A DNA stretch of 5,035 nt from an uncultured Spirochaetaceae bacterium (lineage in GTDB: Bacteria; Spirochaetota; Spirochaetia; Sphaerochaetales; Sphaerochaetaceae), in assembly GCA_944389985.1 (NCBI GenBank), contig CALXON010000142.1, positions 1 to 5,035 of the forward strand. Reading direction: 5' to 3'. Shown here in pieces: positions 1 to 5,035 of the stretch. A model generated the notes under the pieces. It did not search any database. It was given only the letters and a program-made list of their open reading frames with translations, and was not told the origin of the DNA. Position 1 is the first letter of the stretch. Each line of letters opens with the position of its first letter. Both the position numbers and the translations under genes were made by a program.

Positions 1-45
1 CAGATTCTGGTTCTGCCTTTGGGGGTTCGAGTCCCTCCATCCCAG
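1..45 (+). tRNA. tRNA-Gln(CTG), 3' part, cut by the window edge
   Basis: This is the 3' part of a glutamine tRNA that decodes CAG codons. The anticodon arm is visible from its second base pair: CAGA (1-4) pairs with TCTG (12-15) around the seven-base loop TTCTGGT (5-11), with anticodon CTG at 7-9. A four-base variable loop (17-20) follows. The T arm has stem 21-25 with 33-37 (one G-T pair) around loop TTCGAGT. The 3' acceptor strand CATCCCA (38-44) and discriminator G45 fit bacterial tRNA-Gln, which usually has a U1-A72 pair and G73. The acceptor 5' strand, D arm and first anticodon-stem base lie outside the window. CCA is not encoded after position 45, so it must be added enzymatically. The next tRNA starts 10 bp later, so both are probably processed from one transcript. 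Confidence 0.9.
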
Positions 46-55
46 GAGTAAAAAT

Positions 56-127
56 GGTCCCTTCGTCTAACGGTTAGGACAGGAGATTCTCAGTCTCTAA
101 ATAGCGGTTCGATTCCGCTAGGGACTA
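56..127 (+). tRNA. tRNA-Glu(CTC)
   Basis: This is a complete glutamate tRNA decoding GAG. Acceptor stem GGTCCCT (56-62) pairs with AGGGACT (120-126), with the first pair a G-T wobble, and the discriminator is A127. The D stem is 65-68 with 77-80 and contains the usual GG of the D loop. The anticodon stem GGAGA (82-86) pairs with TCTCT (94-98) around loop TTCTCAG, with anticodon CTC at 89-91. The T arm has stem 103-107 with 115-119 around TTCGATT. No CCA is encoded. A rho-independent terminator begins two bases after the gene, so this is the last gene of the tRNA transcript. GAG is common in the protein genes downstream, so a CTC isoacceptor suits this genome. Confidence 0.95.
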
Positions 128-128
128 T

Positions 129-155
129 AAAAGCGGCTGATGAAGCCGCTTTTTT
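129..155 (+). terminator. Rho-independent terminator of the tRNA transcript
   Basis: A perfect stem AGCGGCT (132-138) and AGCCGCT (144-150), extended by A-T pairs 129-131 with 151-153, encloses the loop GATGA. A T run (150-155) follows. The A run on the left side means the same hairpin could also stop transcription on the minus strand. It lies immediately behind tRNA-Glu. Confidence 0.9.
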
Positions 156-159
156 CATG

Positions 160-184
160 AAAAAGGATGCCTTTTCAGGCATCC
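160..184 (-). terminator. Rho-independent terminator of the leftward nucleosidase gene
   Basis: The perfect inverted repeat GGATGCC (165-171) and GGCATCC (178-184) encloses a six-base loop. On the minus strand the hairpin is followed by five T (complement of 160-164). It lies 21 bp beyond the nucleosidase stop codon and a few bases from the rightward tRNA terminator, giving a compact convergent pair. Confidence 0.88.
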
Positions 185-205
185 CCAACGTGTGAATATC
201 AATAA

Positions 206-979
206 TCACATATTACCAAGCATGTTCATGACGATGCGTGCTGAGTTGTCAGCAGCTGTATCGCCGAAGTTTGCGTATGTGCCGTGAGCAAGTCCGTCAG
301 CCTTGTCAGACATACATCTGATGACTACGAACGGAACTCCGTATGTATATGCAACGAGACCGACTGCAGCACCTTCCATCTCACATGCAAGTGCATTGAA
401 TCTGTCCTGAAGGACCTTGACGTAGCTTTCACTTGCGACGAACTGATCACCTGTGGCGATTGTGCCCTTGAACGCGCTGTCCGCACCTACGACGCTGACT
501 GCTGAATCGAAAGCGAGGGCTGTGAGCTCAGGATCTGCAGGAATCCTTCCGTTCTCATCGGAGCCGTGAACAGCTTCCCACGCAAAGCCGTCGTTGTTGA
601 TGTCACCATAATCATGTACGGCAAGATCTGTGGATACGACAATGTCCATGACCTCTGTCTCATCGCCGACACCACCAGCGATTCCCGTGAAGATGATTGA
701 GCTGACATCGAACTCATTGATCAGAGTAGCAGCTCCTGCCGCAGCAAGAATCTTTCCGACTCCGGCCTTCACGAGAACGACGTCCTGACCTTCGAGTGTG
801 CCGATGTTGTAGTCAACACCGCCGATTGTCTTTGTCTCCTCGATATCAGCATTCTCAAGAAGCAGGCTGAGCTCATTGGACATGGCTGTGATGATTCCGA
901 TAGGGCCGTTTCCTACTGCCATCAGCGGAGCGGAGAAGGCGATGATGAGTACGAGTAGTGCAATGAATCTGTTTTTCAT
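206..979 (-). CDS. mtnN: 5'-methylthioadenosine/S-adenosylhomocysteine nucleosidase with signal peptide
   Basis: This enzyme (MTAN, Pfs) hydrolyses the N-glycosidic bond of methylthioadenosine and S-adenosylhomocysteine, releasing adenine for the methionine salvage and activated-methyl cycles. The 257-residue protein aligns by eye with E. coli MTAN after an extra N-terminus. IGIITAMSNE (27-36) supplies the equivalent of Glu12 as E36. FTGIAGG lies at 97-103, GTIATGDQF at 172-180, CEMEG at 199-203 (M201, E202 matching M173, E174), and RCMSDKADG at 221-229 (D225 matching catalytic D197). All catalytic residues are present. Residues 1-21 form a signal peptide: basic MKNR, a hydrophobic core at 5-17, and likely cleavage after APLMA. 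There is no lipobox cysteine. The start is supported by GGAGGA (984-989) upstream of ATG. The gene stands alone, divergent from the efflux operon. The family call is secure; periplasmic location is inferred from the signal peptide. Confidence 0.93.
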   Translation of the reverse strand: MKNRFIALLVLIIAFSAPLMAVGNGPIGIITAMSNELSLLLENADIEETKTIGGVDYNIGTLEGQDVVLVKAGVGKILAAAGAATLINEFDVSSIIFTGIAGGVGDETEVMDIVVSTDLAVHDYGDINNDGFAWEAVHGSDENGRIPADPELTALAFDSAVSVVGADSAFKGTIATGDQFVASESYVKVLQDRFNALACEMEGAAVGLVAYTYGVPFVVIRCMSDKADGLAHGTYANFGDTAADNSARIVMNMLGNM

Positions 980-1053
980 TTGATCCTCCGTCTTCTTTCT
1001 ACAACACAGAGGAATTTTGTTCCAGTAGGTTACTGTAATTGTTTACTCATTAA

Positions 1054-1082
1054 ATAATTATAAATTTATCGATATGTGTCAT
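1054..1082 (-). promoter_or_regulatory. Candidate promoter for the nucleosidase gene
   Basis: On the minus strand ATGACA (1082-1077, five of six to the -35 consensus) lies 17 bp before AATTAT (1059-1054, four of six to the -10 consensus). A perfect TATAAT also occurs at 1062-1057, but it is only 14 bp from that -35. This would leave a leader of roughly 65 bases before the GGAGGA ribosome site. The call is pattern-based and tentative, because AT-rich DNA gives many such matches. Confidence 0.3.
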
Positions 1083-1177
1083 TATGCGCCACCGAATACA
1101 GAAGATCTTCAAATATTATCTATTTTGTACATAGAATCTTCATATTTACGATATATATTCAACAAACGATTACCCGC

Positions 1178-1206
1178 TGTTCATTTATTTTATACATCGG
1201 TATGAT
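1178..1206 (+). promoter_or_regulatory. Candidate promoter for the efflux operon
   Basis: TATGAT (1201-1206) is a five-of-six match to a -10 box and lies about 30 bp before the channel start codon. The best-spaced -35, TGTTCA (1178-1183, spacer 17), is poor. A weak or activator-dependent promoter would fit. An alternative farther upstream is TTGTAC (1125-1130) with TACGAT (1147-1152). Neither is certain. Confidence 0.27.
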
Positions 1207-1238
1207 TCTATTCTTGTTATAAAAGGAAATTTTGAAAT

Positions 1239-2603
1239 ATGGAAAAGAAACCCATAGTACTGCTGATACTTATGTGTCTGGCTTTTCCTGTGATGGCAGA
1301 TGACTCTTCACCTGTCATTACTCTGGATGAGGCTATAGCCTCTGCAGATGTGAACAGCATCTCCCTGCAGCAGGCCCGTGTTAACCTCAATCAGGCCATA
1401 AGGAATCAGGATGCAGTGATGACTACATTCATGCCCGATATATCACTTACCGCAGGAGTATCGACCGGCTGGGATTTTCCCGGAGCTCCTGAGAGTATGC
1501 TTAATCCAACCTCAAGGTCGGACTTCGGGTTCAACGGACTTGATATCTCGGCCGGTGCCACGGCATCGTTCAGCTTCAACGGCTCGATGATCAAGGACGG
1601 GCAGCTCAGAAGCTATCAGAAAGAGGGCGCGATGCTCAGCTATGAGCAGACATACCAGTCACTGGAAAGTCTTATAGTCGATGCATACTGGAATCTTGCA
1701 GCAGGGGATCTTTCCCTTAAAGCAGCCGAACTGAGCTATGAGGACGCAAAGTCTCAGTATGACATGGTGAATGACATGTATAACTCTGGTCTTGCAGATG
1801 AGCTCTCACTCAAGGAGGCTGAGATCGGGATGAAGCAGGCCGAGCTTCAGGTAAAGTCACTCAGGGACAGCAACGCGCTTCTGATGTCATCCTTCAAGAA
1901 CGTGACAGGCATCACAGGGGATTTCGCTCCCGAGAAGATGCCGGAGCTTCCGGTCCTCACACTTCCGTCTGCAGAGGAGCTCTTCGCCGAGTATGGTGAT
2001 TCCTCCCTGGATGTGAGGGTGGCGGTCAACACACTTAACTCCGCGAAGACAGCGAAGGATAATATCGATATAGCTTCCTTCGTTCCGATCATTACGACAT
2101 CTGTCGGATACAGCTATGCAGGTGCCGTCGGTTCAGATTACCAGTGGGACAACTACAGACATACGGCTCATGGTGTCACAGGATCCGTGATGGTCAGCCT
2201 GCCTCTCAGCTCCCTTCTTCCGGGATCCTCTACGGATATGACGAGAAAGGATGCCGCTGATAGCGTGACACTTGCATCCCTTAATCTTCAGGACACAAAG
2301 AACACACTTCTTGAGGATATAAGGCAGGCTGTCATGACGATTGATCAGGCTGAGGCCTCGCTCTCGATACAGAGAAGCACTGCAGAGACCATGCAGCAGG
2401 CCTATGATCTTGCAGAGGAGTCCTATCAGGCAGGACTTACGACAATGACAGATCTCAATACAAGGCGTAACGAGCTTCTCTCTGCTCAGATCGGATGTCT
2501 TTCATCAGAACTGACGAAGCTCAATGCAGTTTACGACCTTTCATACCTCCTGGACATCAGCATCGATGAGATCCTGGAGAAATATTCATCAGAACAGAAT
2601 TGA
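1239..2603 (+). CDS. TolC-family outer-membrane efflux channel
   Basis: This is the outer-membrane component of the tripartite efflux pump encoded here. A trimer would form a beta-barrel in the outer membrane and a long alpha-helical tunnel in the periplasm. The 454-residue protein starts with a signal peptide (MEKK, hydrophobic core 6-17, likely cleavage after PVMA at residue 20). It shows the two-repeat layout of the outer membrane efflux protein family. Each half has a helix, a strand pair (about 66-78 and 103-116; 282-296 and 311-324) and a long helical hairpin. The matching helix motifs are YNSGLADELSLKEAE (181-195) and YQAGLTTMTDLNTRRNELL (396-414). Length is normal for TolC relatives. 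The ribosome site AAAGGA (1222-1227) sits about 11 bases from ATG, rather far, so initiation may be modest; the signal peptide supports this start. It is the first gene of the operon. The substrate is unknown. Confidence 0.92.
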   Translation: MEKKPIVLLILMCLAFPVMADDSSPVITLDEAIASADVNSISLQQARVNLNQAIRNQDAVMTTFMPDISLTAGVSTGWDFPGAPESMLNPTSRSDFGFNGLDISAGATASFSFNGSMIKDGQLRSYQKEGAMLSYEQTYQSLESLIVDAYWNLAAGDLSLKAAELSYEDAKSQYDMVNDMYNSGLADELSLKEAEIGMKQAELQVKSLRDSNALLMSSFKNVTGITGDFAPEKMPELPVLTLPSAEELFAEYGDSSLDVRVAVNTLNSAKTAKDNIDIASFVPIITTSVGYSYAGAVGSDYQWDNYRHTAHGVTGSVMVSLPLSSLLPGSSTDMTRKDAADSVTLASLNLQDTKNTLLEDIRQAVMTIDQAEASLSIQRSTAETMQQAYDLAEESYQAGLTTMTDLNTRRNELLSAQIGCLSSELTKLNAVYDLSYLLDISIDEILEKYSSEQN

Positions 2604-2614
2604 GGAGAAGATAT
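2603..2614 (+). promoter_or_regulatory. Ribosome binding site that fixes the adaptor start
   Basis: AGGAG (2603-2607) lies seven bases before ATG 2615. The same frame opens at TTG 2600, which would add MRRRY, but that start would place this strong site inside the coding region and overlap the channel stop. ATG 2615 is therefore the better start. Confidence 0.85.
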
Positions 2615-3616
2615 ATGGATGACGATATCAAGAAGGAAGTCGACAAAACCGAACAGGTAGAAGATTCGAAGATAGATTTCAGGAAGCTTTCCGACAAAGG
2701 AAGCAAGGGCAGCAAGCTCGACAGGATCGTCACGATCGTGCTTCTCGCCATCTGTGTGGCACTCGCAGCCTCCGTCATACTGAACATGGGAGGAGATGAG
2801 AAGGCCATAACAACACCGGACTCTGCAGAGACAGCTGCCGTCATCAACGTACAGGCAGAGGCTGCGGAAGAGGGTACATTCATCAGGACGACCCGCATCA
2901 ACGGTGAGATCGGAAGTGACGGTACTTCCGTTAGCGTCGTCCCTGACACCTCAGGAAAGATATCCAAGATCCTTGTCAGGAAGGGTGACATGGTGAAGAA
3001 GGGTGATGTAATAGCATATGTCGATCCTTCAAGACCTGGCAGCAGCTTCCTTGAGAGCCCCGTCACGGCTCCTGTCGACGGAGAGATCTCAGATGTTCCT
3101 GCGATCATCGGTCAGACGGTATCCGTATCGACACCGGTTGCAACAATAGTCGGAGACAAGACACTCAACATCGTCGCTAAGGTTCCTGAGAGATACATCG
3201 GAACTCTCGAGCTCGGTCTTGAGGCAACATTCACGAGCATCGCATACCCCGGAGAGGAGTTCACGGGAAGCATCACATACATCTCCCCGAATGTGGACAC
3301 CACGACAAGAACAGCGGAGATAGAGCTTGAGATACTCTCAGACACATCAAAGCTCAAGGAAGGAATGTATGTATCCCTCTCGCTCGTGACTGAGCGTATC
3401 GAGAACGCACTGATGGTTCCGACCACAGCCGTTTCCGAGTTCACTGGTGGAAACATCGTATATGTAGCAGATGGCACAACTGCCCGCCGTACTGTCGTAG
3501 AGACAGGAAGCAGCAACGGAGTCTCGACAGTCATACTTTCCGGCCTCAACCCGGGAGATATGGTCATAACAGCAGGTACGGTCGCTGATGGAAGCACCAT
3601 CAACGTTCTTCAGTAA
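2615..3616 (+). CDS. RND efflux periplasmic adaptor (membrane fusion protein), hairpin-less type
   Basis: This adaptor links the inner-membrane RND pump to the TolC-like channel. The 333-residue protein has a charged N-terminal tail (1-37, rich in Asp, Glu and Lys), one membrane span (about 38-57), then a periplasmic part. The two halves of the lipoyl (barrel-sandwich) domain are clear: SGKISKILVRKGDMVKKGDV (113-132) and APVDGEISDVPAIIGQTVS (152-170). Only about ten residues join them, so the long alpha-helical hairpin of AcrA or MexA is missing. A beta-barrel domain follows (about 182-258, including RTAEIELEI 232-240 and LKEGMYVSL 247-255). A membrane-proximal domain comes last (about 263-333, with MVPTTAV 267-273 and GLNPGDMVITAG 310-321). 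There is no lipobox, so anchoring is by the N-terminal span. The gene starts 11 bp after the channel gene. Lack of the hairpin recalls Borrelia BesA. The family call is strong; the partner match is inferred from the operon. Confidence 0.93.
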   Translation: MDDDIKKEVDKTEQVEDSKIDFRKLSDKGSKGSKLDRIVTIVLLAICVALAASVILNMGGDEKAITTPDSAETAAVINVQAEAAEEGTFIRTTRINGEIGSDGTSVSVVPDTSGKISKILVRKGDMVKKGDVIAYVDPSRPGSSFLESPVTAPVDGEISDVPAIIGQTVSVSTPVATIVGDKTLNIVAKVPERYIGTLELGLEATFTSIAYPGEEFTGSITYISPNVDTTTRTAEIELEILSDTSKLKEGMYVSLSLVTERIENALMVPTTAVSEFTGGNIVYVADGTTARRTVVETGSSNGVSTVILSGLNPGDMVITAGTVADGSTINVLQ

Positions 3617-3626
3617 GGAGGAATGA
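3616..3626 (+). promoter_or_regulatory. Ribosome binding site that fixes the RND pump start
   Basis: AGGAGG (3616-3621) overlaps the last base of the adaptor stop codon and lies five bases before ATG 3627. Another ATG at 3623 is nearly fused to the site, is in a different frame, and meets a stop codon after five codons. Only ATG 3627 opens the pump frame. Confidence 0.88.
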
Positions 3627-5035
3627 ATGACATTATCTGAACTATCAGTCAGACGACCTGTACTGATGACGATGATCTATGTCCTGATCGCCGTCATCGC
3701 GATGGTCTTCCTCCCGAGGATGGAGATAGCCCTCTATCCTTCGATCGACCTTCCTCTCATCTCGGTCATCGTCGACTGTAATGAGGCAGGACCGGAGGAG
3801 ATCGAGCAGCAGGTCGCCAAGCAGATGGAGGACACCTTCAGCGGTCTTGAGAATCTCAACCAGATAACCACTTACTCCTCAGAGGGTATGTGTATCGCAC
3901 TTCTTGAGTATGACTACGGAACGGATCTCGACAAGTCAGAGGAGGATCTCAATACATACATCACGATCCTCTCCGGCGTTCTTCCGGAGTGGACTGAGAC
4001 ACCTCAGACAATACGTTTCGACTCATTCGGCGGCGGTTCGATACTCTCACTCCGTCTCTCGAGTGACTCGATGAGCCTCAATGAGCTCAAGATGCTCGGA
4101 GAGAACACTGTGGCTCCTCTCATTGAAAGAGTCTCGGGAGTTGCCCAGGTAGGTGTATATGGTGGTTATGATATCGAGTATGATATCAACATCGATCCGA
4201 CAAGACTTGAGGCATACGGCATAAGCCTCACAGAGGTTATCGCGGCAGTCGCTGCCCAGAACATCCAGGGAACAGGCGGACAGATCACCGATTACGGCAT
4301 CAACTATCAGGTTGCGACCGATGAGAGGTTCATGACCGCAGAGGATATCGGCAACACGGTCATCAGGACGGTCAACAAGGTTCCTGTGAGGATCAGTGAT
4401 GTCGCAAATGTCGTACGCGGTGAGGATGACTCCTCATTCAGCGAGAGGTATGTAAACGATGAGCCAGTTGTCATGCTCTCTGTCTCAAATGACTCTGACA
4501 GCAACTCGACGACAGTTGCGGACGCAGTACTTGCGGAGCTTGACAGCATCAACGCAGAGCTTCCTGCGGGAGTTGTCCTTGAACTCCAGAGAGACTCTAC
4601 GGAGATGATCCGCTCGACGATGAGTGAGGTTGTGAACTCCCTTGTGCAGGGCGTCATACTCGCAGCTCTCATCATCTTCCTCTTCCTCCGCGGAATAAAG
4701 AGCACGATCATCATATCGCTCTCAATGCCTATCTGTGTTCTCATCACGATGATGTTCATGGCCATATTCGACATAACGCTCAATGCCATGTCGATGTCAG
4801 GACTCATCCTCGCGATCGGAATGATAGTCGACGCATCGATCGTCATTCTCGAGAACACTTATTCATACAGACTTCTCGGAGAGAGGAGTGCGATCGCAGC
4901 CATCCTCGGCAGCAAGAACATGTTCAACGCGATCTGCGCATCCACTCTCACGACACTCTGTGTATTCGTGCCTATCATCATCTACAAGTATGATCTCGAG
5001 ATGATCGGTGTCATGTTCCAGGATCTCGTCATCAC
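3627..5035 (+). CDS. RND-family inner-membrane efflux pump, N-terminal part, cut by the window edge
   Basis: This is the proton-driven pump subunit; 469 codons are visible of a family length near 1000-1050. The start MTLSELSVRRPVLMTMI is typical of RND pumps, and span TM1 covers about 11-29. The first periplasmic loop (30-334) carries the porter subdomains. One recognisable stretch is VAQVGVYGGYDIEYDINIDP (172-191), followed by AYGISLTEVIAAVAAQNIQG (196-215), which matches the AcrB region ending in AQNAQVAAGQ. TM2 (about 335-354), TM3 (360-380), TM4 (388-409) and TM5 (434-453) follow. The TM4 proton-relay motif reads GMIVDASIVILEN (398-410): D402 matches AcrB Asp407, while Asp408 is replaced by A403. 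Spacing to the adaptor is 10 bp, so translation is probably coupled. It resembles hydrophobe/amphiphile efflux RND proteins more than metal pumps, but the substrate cannot be told from this half. Confidence 0.94.
   Translation, partial: MTLSELSVRRPVLMTMIYVLIAVIAMVFLPRMEIALYPSIDLPLISVIVDCNEAGPEEIEQQVAKQMEDTFSGLENLNQITTYSSEGMCIALLEYDYGTDLDKSEEDLNTYITILSGVLPEWTETPQTIRFDSFGGGSILSLRLSSDSMSLNELKMLGENTVAPLIERVSGVAQVGVYGGYDIEYDINIDPTRLEAYGISLTEVIAAVAAQNIQGTGGQITDYGINYQVATDERFMTAEDIGNTVIRTVNKVPVRISDVANVVRGEDDSSFSERYVNDEPVVMLSVSNDSDSNSTTVADAVLAELDSINAELPAGVVLELQRDSTEMIRSTMSEVVNSLVQGVILAALIIFLFLRGIKSTIIISLSMPICVLITMMFMAIFDITLNAMSMSGLILAIGMIVDASIVILENTYSYRLLGERSAIAAILGSKNMFNAICASTLTTLCVFVPIIIYKYDLEMIGVMFQDLVI

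Larger units (their letters stand above)
980..1238. other. AT-rich divergent intergenic region without a gene
   Basis: This 259 bp gap separates the leftward nucleosidase from the rightward efflux operon and must hold both promoters. It is much richer in A and T than the flanking genes, especially from 1040 to 1238. I see no convincing small gene or RNA in it. It contains a perfect 10 bp palindrome GAAGATCTTC (1101-1110) and a direct repeat ATCTTCA at 1105-1111 and 1136-1142. These could be regulator sites or chance in AT-rich DNA. Confidence 0.7.

Noticed and set aside
284..505. Cys-rich 73-codon open frame on the plus strand inside the nucleosidase gene
   Set aside because: It is antisense to conserved catalytic motifs of the nucleosidase. 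The cysteines arise from the complement of the real codons, and no ribosome site supports it.
571..614. GDINNDGF in the nucleosidase (residues 125-132), resembling a dockerin or EF-hand calcium loop
   Set aside because: The later acidic ligand expected at position 12 of the loop is missing and no second loop exists. The stretch lies where MTAN homologues have a variable loop after His-Asp.
980..1238. Possible riboswitch (for example SAM/SAH) or small RNA in the divergent gap
   Set aside because: I found no strong stem set, conserved riboswitch core or terminator hairpin in either leader. The AT-rich sequence offers only weak pairings.
2600..2614. TTG start at 2600 for the adaptor, adding five residues
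   Set aside because: It would put the strong AGGAG site inside the coding region, overlaps the channel stop codon, and has no ribosome site of its own. ATG 2615 is properly spaced.
2557..3603. Two minus-strand open frames opposite the adaptor gene (2557-3108 and 3112-3603)
   Set aside because: They lie wholly or mostly over the adaptor gene, whose plus-strand protein is clearly a membrane fusion protein. The antisense translations are Ser/Val/Thr-rich and unlike known proteins.
4307..4858. Long open frame on the minus strand (183 codons) opposite the pump gene
   Set aside because: It is antisense to a well-recognised RND coding region, its translation is Ser/Thr/Met-rich without a recognisable family, and it lacks a credible ribosome site. 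It is a shadow of codon bias.

Overview
The window reads as chromosomal DNA from a diderm bacterium, most likely a spirochaete (Treponema/Sphaerochaeta-like). The lineage is inferred, not proven. It rests on a 5'-methylthioadenosine/S-adenosylhomocysteine nucleosidase with an export signal (an exported form is known in Borrelia), an RND-pump adaptor without the usual alpha-hairpin (as in Borrelia BesA), and tRNA genes that do not encode CCA. Coding regions look moderate in GC, and the one long intergenic gap is clearly AT-rich.

Layout: the left edge carries the 3' part of a tRNA-Gln(CTG) gene and a complete tRNA-Glu(CTC) gene, both rightward and 10 bp apart. A rightward terminator hairpin (129-155) follows. 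Directly beside it is a leftward terminator hairpin (160-184) that closes the leftward nucleosidase gene (206-979). An AT-rich divergent intergenic region (980-1238) holds the promoters. From 1239 to the right edge runs a tight three-gene rightward operon: a TolC-family outer-membrane channel (1239-2603), a periplasmic adaptor (2615-3616), and the first 469 codons of an RND inner-membrane pump (3627 to the edge).

The last three genes together encode a complete tripartite efflux apparatus. The pump takes substrate from the inner membrane or periplasm using proton motive force, the adaptor bridges, and the TolC-like protein forms the outer-membrane duct. Gaps of 10-11 bp, each holding a strong Shine-Dalgarno sequence, point to one transcript. 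No regulator gene is visible, so the substrate and the control of the pump cannot be read from this window.

I do not see a new kind of system here. The points most worth a second look are the signal peptide on the nucleosidase, the minimal hairpin-less adaptor with a charged cytoplasmic tail, the single-aspartate TM4 motif of the pump, and a spaced direct repeat in the divergent promoter region.
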